Source of the DNA: an uncultured Bacteroidales bacterium
GTDB taxonomy: Bacteria > Bacteroidota > Bacteroidia > Bacteroidales > Coprobacteraceae
Direction: 5' to 3'
Assembly: GCA_949297285.1 (NCBI GenBank)
Contig: CASFRL010000066.1
Location: 1-49,400 of the forward strand
DNA length: 49,400 nucleotides
The stretch's first letter is position 1, and every line of letters begins with the position of its first letter. A program made the position numbers and the translations under genes. Positions 1-7,525 of this stretch are shown here, one piece after another. Below the pieces are notes generated by a model. That model ran no database searches, had not been told where the DNA came from, and worked only from the letters and a program-made list of their open reading frames with translations.

Positions 1-300
1 TGAACCTGCAAAAGAATTTGCATTGATAGACGAACCGGTAAAACAGGATACAGCAAAGACTGAACCTGCAAAAGAATTTGCATGGATGGATGAACCGGTA
101 AAACAAGATACAACGAAGACCGAACCGGCAAAAGAATTTGCATGGATGGACGAACCGGTAAAACAGGATACAACGAAGACCGAACCGGCAAAAGAATTTG
201 CATGGATGGACGAACCTGCAAAACAGGATACAACGAAGACCGAACCGGCAAAAGAATTTGCATGGATGGACGAACCGGTAAAACAAGATACAACAAAAAC
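1..300 (+). repeat. Five head-to-tail copies of a 60-bp in-frame tandem repeat
   Basis: Bases 1-60, 61-120, 121-180, 181-240 and 241-300 are near-identical copies in perfect 60-bp register. They differ at only a few positions, for example cattgataga in copy 1 against catggatgga in the others. The array continues off the left edge. Because 60 is a multiple of three, gain or loss of copies keeps the frame. Confidence 0.95.
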
Positions 301-343
301 TGAAACACCGGCTCCTGATACTAAATCTGTTTTCCTTGCATAA
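2..343 (+). CDS. C-terminal part of a tandem-repeat protein (start outside window)
   Basis: The open frame runs in from the left edge, so only the last 113 residues are visible. It consists of five copies of a 20-residue unit with core DEPVKQDTTKTEPAKEFAWM, followed by a short unique tail ending in SVFLA. The unit is rich in Lys, Glu, Asp, Thr and Pro, with one aromatic pair (FAW), so it is probably extended and disordered. No transmembrane segment, lipobox or enzymatic motif is visible. An internal TTG at 23 could be called as a start, but the frame is open and repeat-encoding upstream of it, so the true start is off the window. I do not recognise the family. A strong terminator follows at 437-488. 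Confidence 0.75.
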   Translation, partial: EPAKEFALIDEPVKQDTAKTEPAKEFAWMDEPVKQDTTKTEPAKEFAWMDEPVKQDTTKTEPAKEFAWMDEPAKQDTTKTEPAKEFAWMDEPVKQDTTKTETPAPDTKSVFLA

Positions 344-436
344 AAAAATTATAAACTATACATTATACATAACTCTCCAGTAAGTAACATATGTAATGTA
401 ATAAAAGGTTAACTTTCATTGAGTTACATTGCAAAG

Positions 437-488
437 AAAAGTTTCGATAAAAGTATGTCGTTTTTTACTTCTATCGAAACTTTTTTTT
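437..488 (+). terminator. Rho-independent terminator of the repeat protein
   Basis: A 13-bp stem pairs aaaagtttcgata (437-449) with tatcgaaactttt (472-484) and runs into a T tract. The loop has extra pairing between aagta and tactt. It lies about 95 bases after the stop codon of the repeat protein. Confidence 0.8.
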
Positions 489-592
489 GGGGGGAGGGGA
501 TAAGTTTATGTCTACAGAAGACAACAGTTGTTTTTTCTGAGCATAAATTTTTCTGGAGAATTAAAGATATTATAGCTTAGTGCTAAAATAAT

Positions 593-624
593 ACCGGGAG
601 TATTAATTTAATAATACTCCCGGT
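593..624 (-). terminator. Perfect 13-bp hairpin downstream of the winged-helix gene
   Basis: Bases 593-605 pair exactly with 612-624 around a 6-base loop. The stem is GC-rich at its base (accggg). On the minus strand it is followed by a short T-rich stretch, fitting termination of the gene at 656-883. Confidence 0.65.
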
Positions 625-655
625 GATTGTTAATGTTACGTGCTAAAATAAGCTC

Positions 656-883
656 TTATCCAAAACTGAAGAACTCCAATGGCCGTTTATTGCTGATGTA
701 CAGCACTCCATTGTCTTCGTTACAGTAGATCTTTTTTTCTCGCGCCAGCCATCCGATTGCTGCAAAAAAAGCAATATCATCAAGCCCTAATGTCCGTTTC
801 ATTCGATTGGCCGTAATGGTATAAGTGCTTTCAAGCAAGCACCATATCCGTTGGGCATTTTGTGCAATAATGAGCGCTTTCAT
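656..883 (-). CDS. Small winged helix-turn-helix protein (DUF2582-like)
   Basis: This is a 75-residue protein. Residues 10-35 (AQRIWCLLESTYTITANRMKRTLGL) and the segment AAIGWLAREKKI match the compact winged-helix domain of the DUF2582 family, common in Bacteroidetes as stand-alone proteins. The first helices would carry the HTH, and the closing strands IYCNEDNGVLYIS would form the wing. It has no partner domain, so a small DNA-binding or protein-contact role is likely but the target is unknown. It may share a transcript with the 48-residue membrane protein at 1027-1173. The family call rests on the GWLARE core, which I recognise by eye; function is inference. Confidence 0.7.
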   Translation of the reverse strand: MKALIIAQNAQRIWCLLESTYTITANRMKRTLGLDDIAFFAAIGWLAREKKIYCNEDNGVLYISNKRPLEFFSFG

Positions 884-1026
884 AATATGTTGGTTTTTAA
901 AGAAAACTGTATTTAAAGATATAAAGAATCTAACTAAATAACAAATATTTGGTTCGATTTGTTTTTGATTTTCACTTTTTTTTCTTTGAAAACCTTGATT
1001 TTTTTATGTTATGAATCTTTTGGATA

Positions 1027-1173
1027 TTAAGGGACAGCTTGTTCTATTGCCTCCGGTGTATATTCTCCATCACTTTCTTCTTCTATTTTTGTCCCCGCAA
1101 ATAGCCAATAAAGGATAAGTACGATAGCGATAAATACGGCGACAATTCTCCATACATTTTTTTTATTCATCAT
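1027..1173 (-). CDS. 48-residue single-pass membrane protein
   Basis: Reading the minus strand from the ATG at 1173 gives 48 residues: a short basic start (MMNKKNVWR), a hydrophobic helix of about 18 residues (IVAVFIAIVLILYWLFAG), then an acidic tail rich in Glu and Asp ending in QAVP. The positive-inside pattern predicts a cytoplasmic N-terminus and an acidic tail outside. A second ATG at 1170 is possible. The gene is too short for usual length cut-offs, but the composition is that of a real small membrane protein, not random AT-rich sequence. I do not recognise a named family. It lies upstream of, and on the same strand as, the winged-helix gene at 656-883, separated by 143 bases. Confidence 0.6.
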   Translation of the reverse strand: MMNKKNVWRIVAVFIAIVLILYWLFAGTKIEEESDGEYTPEAIEQAVP

Positions 1174-1483
1174 ATAAACAGTTATTTAAACAAGTAAAAT
1201 ATTTAATCGGAAGACTATGTTTATTTATACTTGCCGGTAGGGAGGTTATTGATTTGGACGACAATTCCATAATTGTGGAAAATAGATTGTAGAATTGTCT
1301 TTGGTGCAAAAATAACTTTTCCCGTTTCTGAAAAATTCGGACGACAATTTTTTCGGTAAACGGATAGTCGTTTTACTCTTTTATTGAAAATCATAAATAT
1401 TCCCATTTGTCCGGTCGATTTTTAATATTCTATTTATATAACAATTGATCGGACAAATGGTTGCAAAATAATTTAAAGATTGC
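1174..1483. other. Intergenic region with inverted and direct repeats
   Basis: About 310 bases lie downstream of aroE. The string ggacgacaatt occurs twice, at 1256-1266 and 1339-1349, 83 bases apart, and an inverted repeat sits at 1403-1460. A 61-codon minus-strand frame (1221-1406) spans these repeats; its composition and the repeats inside it make coding unlikely. I see nothing else. Confidence 0.5.
1403..1460. repeat. Inverted repeat with AT-rich spacer after aroE
   Basis: Left arm ccatttgtccggtc (1403-1416) and right arm gatcggacaaatgg (1447-1460) pair with one mismatch across a spacer of about 30 AT-rich bases. It begins about 24 bases after the aroE stop on the minus strand. It could be an aroE 3' hairpin or a protein-binding site; neither is shown. 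Confidence 0.55.
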
Positions 1484-2245
1484 CTATTGATGCCAGATAT
1501 CCCATGATGCGAATGCTTGTAAAAGCAACATTTCGAGACCGTTTTTAGTAGCAGCTCCTTGTTTTGCCGCTTTTTCCATAAATAACGTCTGATCGGGATT
1601 ATAAATCAAATCGTAGACCAAGTGTTTGGGAGTCAATGCTTCATATGGGATAGGGGGGCAGGTTGCCGTATGAGGATACATCCCCAATGGGGTCGTATTT
1701 ACGATTACGGTATATTCTGACATGATTTCGGGAGTAAGGTCCTCATAGGTGAGAACGTTTTCTTTTGCTGTGCGTGAGACCAACTGCGGTGTAATTCCGA
1801 GAGATAATAGTCCGAACCAAACCGCTTTAGATGCACCCCCTGTACCTAAGATCAATCCTTTTTTATGCTCTGGTTTTAACAAAGGTTGTATCGAGTCTGT
1901 AAATCCGATAATATCAGAATTGAATCCTTTGAGTTTGAGTTTCCCTTTTTCACGTATAAATTTTATAACATTTACAGCTCCGATCATGCGAGCGGTCTCA
2001 TCCATCTCGTCCATATATGGAATAACGGCTTTTTTGTATGGGAGCGTCACGTTCAAACCTTGTAAATCTGGGTTTTCTACAATTACTTTTTTGATAAGTT
2101 CGATATTGTCGATTTCAAAATTGATGTATTCGGCAGGGATATTTTCTGCAACGAATTTTTCATTGAAAAATGTTTTGGAAAAGGAGTGTATCAACGGATA
2201 ACCCAATAACCCGTAAATTTGTTTTTTTTTGTCGATAGTGCTCAT
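1484..2245 (-). CDS. aroE: Shikimate dehydrogenase
   Basis: This enzyme reduces 3-dehydroshikimate to shikimate with NADPH in aromatic amino acid and chorismate synthesis. The 253-residue length is slightly short of the usual 270 but complete. Shikimate-site residues are visible: Ser21 and Ser23 in HSFSK, Lys71 in NVTLPYK, Asn92 in GAVN and Asp111 in FNSD. The NADP-binding loop is GTGGASK at 134-140. The C-terminal glutamine helix (GLEMLLLQA) is present. It is 14 bases downstream of the gldB-like gene on the same strand and is probably co-transcribed with it, although the functions are unrelated. Confidence 0.95.
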   Translation of the reverse strand: MSTIDKKKQIYGLLGYPLIHSFSKTFFNEKFVAENIPAEYINFEIDNIELIKKVIVENPDLQGLNVTLPYKKAVIPYMDEMDETARMIGAVNVIKFIREKGKLKLKGFNSDIIGFTDSIQPLLKPEHKKGLILGTGGASKAVWFGLLSLGITPQLVSRTAKENVLTYEDLTPEIMSEYTVIVNTTPLGMYPHTATCPPIPYEALTPKHLVYDLIYNPDQTLFMEKAAKQGAATKNGLEMLLLQAFASWDIWHQ

Positions 2246-2259
2246 ATAATACTTAATTC

Positions 2260-3288
2260 TTAAGATCCTTTATACCTCGATGTTTTTAATATTTGTTCTC
2301 CATTGTCAATCTGCTCTAATAATTGCGAAAGAGAACAATCTTCCTTTTTCATATATTCCGATATGATGCGCCAACCGATCCAGCGTCCAACCCGTCCGGG
2401 CGATTCGGAAGAAATGGGAGATGTAAACGGAGCCGGTTCCAAATACTTGTTTTTCAGAAGTAAATCGGTTGCAAAAAGATGTCTTTGCCGGATTATTCTA
2501 TCCCATATCGCCTTTTCGTTTTTTTGACACCATGCGATGTCATTATCCGAGTAACCGAGTATCTCTTTTAGCTCCTTTTGCGGGAAAATTTGCTGTAACG
2601 CGTATAATATACTTCCCTCATAAACCATCTTGTCAAGAAGCGTTTTGTCGGTATCATTTTGGGGAAACTGCGTATAGAGCCATACCTGAATGGCATCGAT
2701 AGCGATGCGCTTCCTTTCTTTAGCCGGAAGTTGGTAGGGATAATATACGTTTTGATAACCCGGGTATGACGCTCCGAGATAGTGGTCTAAGGAAATGGAA
2801 ATCAAAGAATCGGATGTTATAATTGATTGGTTCAAGCCGGAGACATGAGTTAGAACTCTGGGAATGTATGACCCGGGAAAAAGTTGAGTATATCTTGAAA
2901 AGGCATCGGATAAAGACATCTCGATATCATCCGTTTTTTGGAATGCCGTTTCGGTATCTTCGTAGAGTTTTTTTATTGCCGGATGAGATAAAAACTCGTT
3001 TAGTCCGGTTTGGTTGTATATCGAATCTTTCGGGCCGTTTTGCGGCAAGTCTAAAATACCATAACAATAAATCGGGAGAAAATCGTAATATTCTTTTATA
3101 AATCGGAGAGAGTCGTTTATTGTGCCCGATACAAATGGGGGAAGATCCCGATCAAATCTTTCTAATGAAATAGAATATGTTTCTGCAACAAGCGAGTTCT
3201 CTTCTTTTTTAGATCTTCCGGCACAACCGATAACACAGAAGATAATAAATCCAAGAATACCCCTTTTTATTATTTTACTTCTTTTCAT
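2260..3288 (-). CDS. GldB-like lipoprotein
   Basis: This is a 342-residue exported lipoprotein: a basic N-terminus and hydrophobic segment end in the lipobox VIGC with Cys22 as the acylated residue. The mature part has the features I associate with the gliding-motility lipoprotein GldB and its relatives in non-gliding Bacteroidetes: an early SLERFDRDLP segment, the SISLDHYLGASYPGY block near residue 168, and a C-terminal region with RVGRWIGWRII. No other gliding genes are in view, so a general envelope role is more likely than motility. aroE follows after 14 bases. A TAnnTTTG-like box (3293-3300, minus strand) lies so close to the ATG that it would give an almost leaderless message, so I do not list it as a promoter. 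Confidence 0.75.
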   Translation of the reverse strand: MKRSKIIKRGILGFIIFCVIGCAGRSKKEENSLVAETYSISLERFDRDLPPFVSGTINDSLRFIKEYYDFLPIYCYGILDLPQNGPKDSIYNQTGLNEFLSHPAIKKLYEDTETAFQKTDDIEMSLSDAFSRYTQLFPGSYIPRVLTHVSGLNQSIITSDSLISISLDHYLGASYPGYQNVYYPYQLPAKERKRIAIDAIQVWLYTQFPQNDTDKTLLDKMVYEGSILYALQQIFPQKELKEILGYSDNDIAWCQKNEKAIWDRIIRQRHLFATDLLLKNKYLEPAPFTSPISSESPGRVGRWIGWRIISEYMKKEDCSLSQLLEQIDNGEQILKTSRYKGS

Positions 3289-3397
3289 GAAACAAAAATA
3301 CGGTTTTTATTCAAATTGCGGAGAGCTTTTATGTTGTAAATCGCTATTAGAAATAAAAATTCATCAATCTTTAACCTCTTTTATACCCTTTTATTCC

Positions 3398-3405
3398 TAT
3401 CTTTG
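3398..3405 (+). promoter_or_regulatory. Promoter -7 box of the amidase gene
   Basis: TATCTTTG matches the Bacteroidetes -7 consensus TAnnTTTG and lies 73 bases upstream of the chosen ATG at 3478. No clear -33 TTTG is seen. This supports a start at 3478 or 3439 and not further upstream. Confidence 0.5.
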
Positions 3406-3477
3406 TAACCCATATAAAATGCAGATAGTCGGAATATTGTGCCGATTGCTGTTTTTACTCAGATACAATTATTGGAA

Positions 3478-4614
3478 ATGGACTATAAATGTCGATTTTA
3501 TTTATATCTTTTTATCGCTTTTTTTCTGGCCGTTTTTCCTGTTTCTTCTCAAGTTTCAGGGAAAAAGTTTGTTGTCGTAATTGATGCTGGACATGGCGGA
3601 AAAGACCCCGGAGCAATAGGTAAAATAATTCGGGAAAAAACCATAAATTTAAATATTGCGTTGAAATTAGGCGCTTTGATTCGGGAGAATAATCCGGATG
3701 TCAAAGTCGTATATACGCGTGATAGAGATGTTTTTGTCGAATTGCAACAACGGGCGAATATTGCCAATCGGGTTAAGGCCGATTTATTCATATCGATACA
3801 TACGAATGCCGCCTCAAGCCGTTCGGCTTATGGAACGGAAACCTATACGTTAGGTTTGGCAAGAACAGAAGAAAATTTACGGGTTGCCAAACGTGAAAAC
3901 TCTGTAATTCTCTTGGAAGATGATTTTTCTAAACGCTATGAAGGATTTGATCCGAACTCTACCGAGTCTTATATCATGTTTGAGTTTTTGCAAGATAAAC
4001 ATCTTGAACAAAGTATCAATTTAGCATCTTCCATACAAAGACAATTCAAACATTCGGCGCAAAGGGTTGATAGAGGTGTCCGCCAAGCCGGATTCCTTGT
4101 CTTGCGCAATACCAGTATGCCGAGTGTGCTTATAGAAGTCGGATATATATCGAACAGAAATGAAGAAGCATATCTTGCTTCGGACAGAGGACAACAGCAG
4201 ATGGCAAAATCTATTTATAATGCTTTTTGTGATTATAAATCGGACTATGACCGAAAACAGAGTGCCGTTGTAAATCGGAAAGGTGCGAATGATCGGGCTG
4301 ATTCATCGCGTCAGCGTACCGAACAACCTGCTGTCGCAAAAGAGAAGAAAGTCACGGAAAAGAGTACGAACGGGTCGACAGATGAAATTGTATATAAAAT
4401 ACAAATTATGGTTTCTCCCAAGAAATACGGAGAAAAGAATGCTTGTTTCAAAGGCCTTTCGCCGATAGCTTATTATCAGGAAAACGGACTTTATAAGTAC
4501 ACCTACGGGGAAACAACCGACCGGGGAAAATTGTTACAAGAATTGAAACGCGTTCGGAAACTGTTTAAAGATGCCTTTATTGTTTCGTTTAAGGACGGGG
4601 TAAAGGTCAAATAA
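3478..4614 (+). CDS. N-acetylmuramoyl-L-alanine amidase, exported, SPOR-like tail
   Basis: This amidase cleaves the amide bond between N-acetylmuramic acid and L-alanine in peptidoglycan, in the periplasm during cell separation. I start at the ATG at 3478 (378 residues), giving a normal signal peptide MDYKCRFYLYLFIAFFLAVF ending near VSSQ; the GTG at 3439 would add 13 non-signal residues. The Amidase_3 domain (about 30-255) has the zinc ligands His39 (DAGHGGKDPG), Glu53 (REKT) and His108 (SIHTN), and the catalytic Glu220 (VLIEVGYISN). A low-complexity linker rich in Arg, Lys and Glu leads to a C-terminal SPOR-like domain (YKIQIMVS... to the end), which would bind denuded septal glycan. An MCE protein gene follows after 27 bases. 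Confidence 0.93.
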   Translation: MDYKCRFYLYLFIAFFLAVFPVSSQVSGKKFVVVIDAGHGGKDPGAIGKIIREKTINLNIALKLGALIRENNPDVKVVYTRDRDVFVELQQRANIANRVKADLFISIHTNAASSRSAYGTETYTLGLARTEENLRVAKRENSVILLEDDFSKRYEGFDPNSTESYIMFEFLQDKHLEQSINLASSIQRQFKHSAQRVDRGVRQAGFLVLRNTSMPSVLIEVGYISNRNEEAYLASDRGQQQMAKSIYNAFCDYKSDYDRKQSAVVNRKGANDRADSSRQRTEQPAVAKEKKVTEKSTNGSTDEIVYKIQIMVSPKKYGEKNACFKGLSPIAYYQENGLYKYTYGETTDRGKLLQELKRVRKLFKDAFIVSFKDGVKVK

Positions 4615-4641
4615 CGCAATAAGAAGAAAAGATATCGAGAT

Positions 4642-5538
4642 ATGAAGAAACTTTTTACCAGAGAAATCAAAATTGCAATTGCCGTATTGGTGAGTGCCGT
4701 AATTTTAGTGGTAGGCATTGAGTACCTTAAGGGGATTAATCTGATGAAGCCTGCCAACTATTATTATATAGAATATAAGAATGTAACGGGGTTGACTGTT
4801 TCGACACCGGTTGAGATAGACGGATTCAATGTCGGATTGGTAAGGGAGATAAATTATAATTATGATAATCCCGGTACCGTAATCGTTGAAGTCAGTCTCG
4901 ACCGTCAACTAAAAGTCCCTTCCGGGAGTAAAGCCGTGTTGATGGTCGATTTCTTGGGAACAGCAACGATAGATTTGCAATTGAACAAATATGTAAGTAC
5001 TTTTCATTCTACGGGAGATACATTGATCGGAGAGAATGCACCCGATATGTTGGGGGATATTCAAGAAAACATTATTCCGCAACTGTCTTTGATGCTTCCT
5101 AAGATAGATACAATTCTCACCGGTATACAGGCTATTGTGACCAATCCGGCGCTGACAGAATCTATCGATCATTTAAATCGTCTTACGGCCGATCTCGAAA
5201 GTTCCTCTAAGAGATTGTCTCGTATTATGGATAAGGATATACCGCCTATATTGGATAACGTTTCCGGATTGACCCGGAATGTGAATGAGTTCTCTTCTCA
5301 ACTCACTCGACTGGAGTTGGAAAAAACTGTAACTTCGGTCGATTCGGCATTATCTGATTTACGCGAAATTACTTATAAATTGAATCGTGACGATAATTCG
5401 TTGGGATTGCTTCTTAATGACAAGCAATTATACGACGGTTTGGTCAATACGGTTGGAAGTGCCGACTCATTATTGATAGATCTAAGATTGAATCCCAAAC
5501 GGTATGTCCACTTTTCTCTTTTCGGCAGAAAAAAATAA
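4642..5538 (+). CDS. MCE/MlaD family lipid-transport protein
   Basis: This is a 298-residue inner-membrane-anchored protein. It has one N-terminal transmembrane helix (about 8-28, IKIAIAVLVSAVILVVGIEYL), then a single MCE domain (about 36-115) with the typical TGLTVSTPVEIDGFNVG segment, then a long helical region with repeated Leu/Ser/Asp heptad-like spacing. MCE proteins bind lipids between the two membranes as part of Mla-type ABC systems. No ATPase or permease gene is adjacent, so partners must be encoded elsewhere. Close spacing to the amidase gene suggests one operon, an arrangement I associate with Bacteroidetes. The substrate cannot be named from sequence. Confidence 0.88.
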   Translation: MKKLFTREIKIAIAVLVSAVILVVGIEYLKGINLMKPANYYYIEYKNVTGLTVSTPVEIDGFNVGLVREINYNYDNPGTVIVEVSLDRQLKVPSGSKAVLMVDFLGTATIDLQLNKYVSTFHSTGDTLIGENAPDMLGDIQENIIPQLSLMLPKIDTILTGIQAIVTNPALTESIDHLNRLTADLESSSKRLSRIMDKDIPPILDNVSGLTRNVNEFSSQLTRLELEKTVTSVDSALSDLREITYKLNRDDNSLGLLLNDKQLYDGLVNTVGSADSLLIDLRLNPKRYVHFSLFGRKK

Positions 5539-5880
5539 ATTTCATTATTTAGAATCAGTATAAATAATATATTTTTTCTATTATTGAGGAATATCCACTC
5601 GAAACTATTTAAATAGCAAAGGAATTTTGTCTGAATATAATTTTTATACTATTGTGAAATTTATTTTTGTGTGTTTGTAATTTATTGATTAATAGATAGA
5701 TAATATATTGAAATTGCCGTTCTGTGTATCGAAAATAGGGCGGATTATAAGTGCCTGCAAGACAGTGTATTATATTCTTTTCGAAAAAAGCAAAGAAAAA
5801 TCCATTTGTTTTTTCTAAAAAGAATTTCAAATTTTGTAATCCTGTTTTGATTGATAGAAAAAAAATTTGATTGATAAAAA
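5539..5880. other. AT-rich intergenic region upstream of dnaA
   Basis: About 340 bases, very AT-rich. It holds one promoter-like box (5662-5669) and a short direct repeat tttgattgata just before the dnaA ATG. A 93-codon minus-strand frame (5609-5890) is made almost wholly of Phe, Lys, Asn and Ile codons and overlaps the dnaA start; I treat it as chance. I find no cluster of DnaA boxes (TTATCCACA), so this is not supported as oriC. Confidence 0.5.
5662..5669 (+). promoter_or_regulatory. Possible dnaA promoter -7 box
   Basis: TATTTTTG fits TAnnTTTG and would give a leader of about 200 bases before dnaA. No well-spaced -33 TTTG is present, and in so AT-rich a region chance matches occur, so confidence is low. 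Confidence 0.3.
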
Positions 5881-7278
5881 ATGAGTTCAAATCATGTCAC
5901 TTTGTGGGACCGCTGTTTGGACATTATTAAAGACAATCTTTCGGAGAGCGCTTATGATATGTGGTTTACTCCGGTCAAGGCTTTGAGCTTTGACAATAAT
6001 GTTTTGACCCTTGGTGTCCCGTCTTATTTCTTTTACGAATATCTGGAAGAACATTATATAGATCTTCTACAACGGGTATTGTATCGCGTTTTTGGAAACG
6101 GGGTGCAATTGAAATATCAAGTTGGCGTTGTAGAAAATCCCAAAACCGATGTTGTCGTTGCCGGAGCTAACAAATCTGTCAATGCCGTAGCGCAGGTGAC
6201 ATCTCCTGCAACTCAAGTTCCGGATCCGTTTAAGCAACAAGTGTATGAAGAACTCGATTCACAATTGAATCCGATTTATAATTTTGAAAATTATTATTCG
6301 GGGACAAGCAATAAATTGGCACGTACGGCCGGAGAAGCAATCGCTGAACGGCCGGGGAAAACGGCTTTTAATCCTTTGTTTCTGTATGGTGAGTCGGGTG
6401 TGGGAAAGACTCATTTGGTGCAGGCTATCGGTATCCGTATAAAGGAAAAAGATCCTGCAGCACGGGTTTTATACCTTTCTTCTCATCTCTTCCAGGTACA
6501 GTATACGAATGCGGTCAGAAGCAATACTGTCAATGATTTTATCAATTTCTATCAGAGCATAGATGTATTGTTGATTGATGATATTCAAGACTTGGCAGGA
6601 AAAACCGGTACACAGAATACGTTTTTCCACATTTTCAATCATCTGCACCAAAATAACAAGCAATTGGTACTTACCTCTGACCGTCCTCCTGTTTCTTTGG
6701 AAGGTATGGTACCCCGTCTGTTGACTCGTTTTAAATGGGGTCTTACTGCTGAAGTGGAAAAACCTGATTATGAGTTGCGTAAAAATATTCTTCTGAATAA
6801 GATTCATCAAGACGGATTACCAATTTCTGAAGATGTAGTCGATTATATTGCCCGTAATGTAGCCGATAATGTCCGTGATTTAGAAGGAATAATTGTCTCG
6901 TTGATGGCACGTTCGACAATCTTCAACCGTGAGATAACGATCGATTTGGCAGAGCGGGTTCTTTCGACCAGTGTCCATGTAGAGAAAAAGCAAGTCACAA
7001 TAGAGTTGATTCAAGAAAAGGTTTGCGGTTTTTACAATATGGATCCTAAATTGCTCCAGGCCAAAACCCGTAAGAGAGAAATTGTTCAGGCACGTCAGAT
7101 TTCGATGTATTTGTCGAAGAAATATACCGATTACTCGTTGTCTCGTATTGGAGATATATTGGGGAAGAAAGATCATGCGACTGTATTGCATGCTTGTAAA
7201 ACGATCGGCGAACAATTGGAGATCGATAAGACCTTGAGAGCCGATGTCCTTGAGATTGAGGAGTCTTTGAAGAAATAA
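5881..7278 (+). CDS. dnaA: Chromosomal replication initiator DnaA
   Basis: DnaA binds DnaA boxes at oriC, oligomerises with ATP and opens the origin. At 465 residues it is a normal length. Domain I is at 1-80 (LWDRCLDIIKDNLSESAYDMWFTP). A variable linker follows to about 130. The AAA+ domain has Walker A GESGVGKT at 170-177, Walker B LLIDDIQ near 230-237 and sensor-1 LVLTSDRPP. The C-terminal DNA-binding domain carries the DnaA signature around 417-443 (DYSLSRIGDILGKKDHATV). The ATG at 5881 is followed directly by domain I. dnaN and rpmH are not adjacent, as is usual in Bacteroidetes. A strong bidirectional terminator follows. Confidence 0.97.
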   Translation: MSSNHVTLWDRCLDIIKDNLSESAYDMWFTPVKALSFDNNVLTLGVPSYFFYEYLEEHYIDLLQRVLYRVFGNGVQLKYQVGVVENPKTDVVVAGANKSVNAVAQVTSPATQVPDPFKQQVYEELDSQLNPIYNFENYYSGTSNKLARTAGEAIAERPGKTAFNPLFLYGESGVGKTHLVQAIGIRIKEKDPAARVLYLSSHLFQVQYTNAVRSNTVNDFINFYQSIDVLLIDDIQDLAGKTGTQNTFFHIFNHLHQNNKQLVLTSDRPPVSLEGMVPRLLTRFKWGLTAEVEKPDYELRKNILLNKIHQDGLPISEDVVDYIARNVADNVRDLEGIIVSLMARSTIFNREITIDLAERVLSTSVHVEKKQVTIELIQEKVCGFYNMDPKLLQAKTRKREIVQARQISMYLSKKYTDYSLSRIGDILGKKDHATVLHACKTIGEQLEIDKTLRADVLEIEESLKK

Positions 7279-7447
7279 GACAGATATTTGTTTTGTGCAG
7301 TTGCACAGAAGTCTGTTCCCTTGTTGCTTTTGGGGGCGAAATTGACTGGGTGGTATCTCAGATTTTATTTGGCGAAAGAAAAGTTCCCGATGGGGAGTGC
7401 CTTCAGGATTAGTCGGGCAAATATTGATATAAGATATAAAACGATAA

Positions 7448-7494
7448 AAACTGCACCTCGAAATTGGTTATATAAAACCTTCGAGGTGCAGTTT
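7448..7494. terminator. Bidirectional terminator between dnaA and the nitroreductase gene
   Basis: A perfect 15-bp stem pairs 7448-7462 with 7480-7494 around a 17-base loop, with A-rich and T-rich flanks that serve both strands. The genes on either side converge here. A 78-codon plus frame (7288-7524) runs straight through it and is therefore rejected as a gene. Confidence 0.85.
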
Positions 7495-7525
7495 CTTATT
7501 ATGCTCTTTGAGAGTCCTGTATAAA

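Larger units (their letters stand above)
344..655. other. Intergenic region with two terminators
   Basis: About 310 bases lie between the repeat protein and the winged-helix gene, which converge here. It holds one hairpin for each strand (437-488 and 593-624). The string gtgctaaaataa occurs twice, at 579-590 and 640-651, flanking the second hairpin. I see no gene in it. Confidence 0.6.

Noticed and set aside
1221..1406. 61-codon minus-strand frame after aroE
   Set aside because: It spans direct and inverted repeats, has no domain-like pattern and no start signal.
3293..3300. Promoter -7 box for the gldB-like gene (minus strand TATTTTTG)
   Set aside because: It would start the transcript at the ATG itself and has no -33 partner, so I regard it as chance or unproven leaderless transcription.
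5539..5880. Possible oriC next to dnaA
   Set aside because: No cluster of TTATCCACA-like boxes is seen here or after dnaA, and AT-richness alone is not enough. In Bacteroidetes the origin is often not beside dnaA.
5609..5890. 93-codon minus-strand frame overlapping the dnaA start
   Set aside because: Composition is almost only Phe, Lys, Asn, Ile and Tyr from AT-rich DNA, and it covers the dnaA leader and start codon.
7288..7524. 78-codon plus-strand frame after dnaA
   Set aside because: It runs through a perfect bidirectional terminator and resembles no protein.
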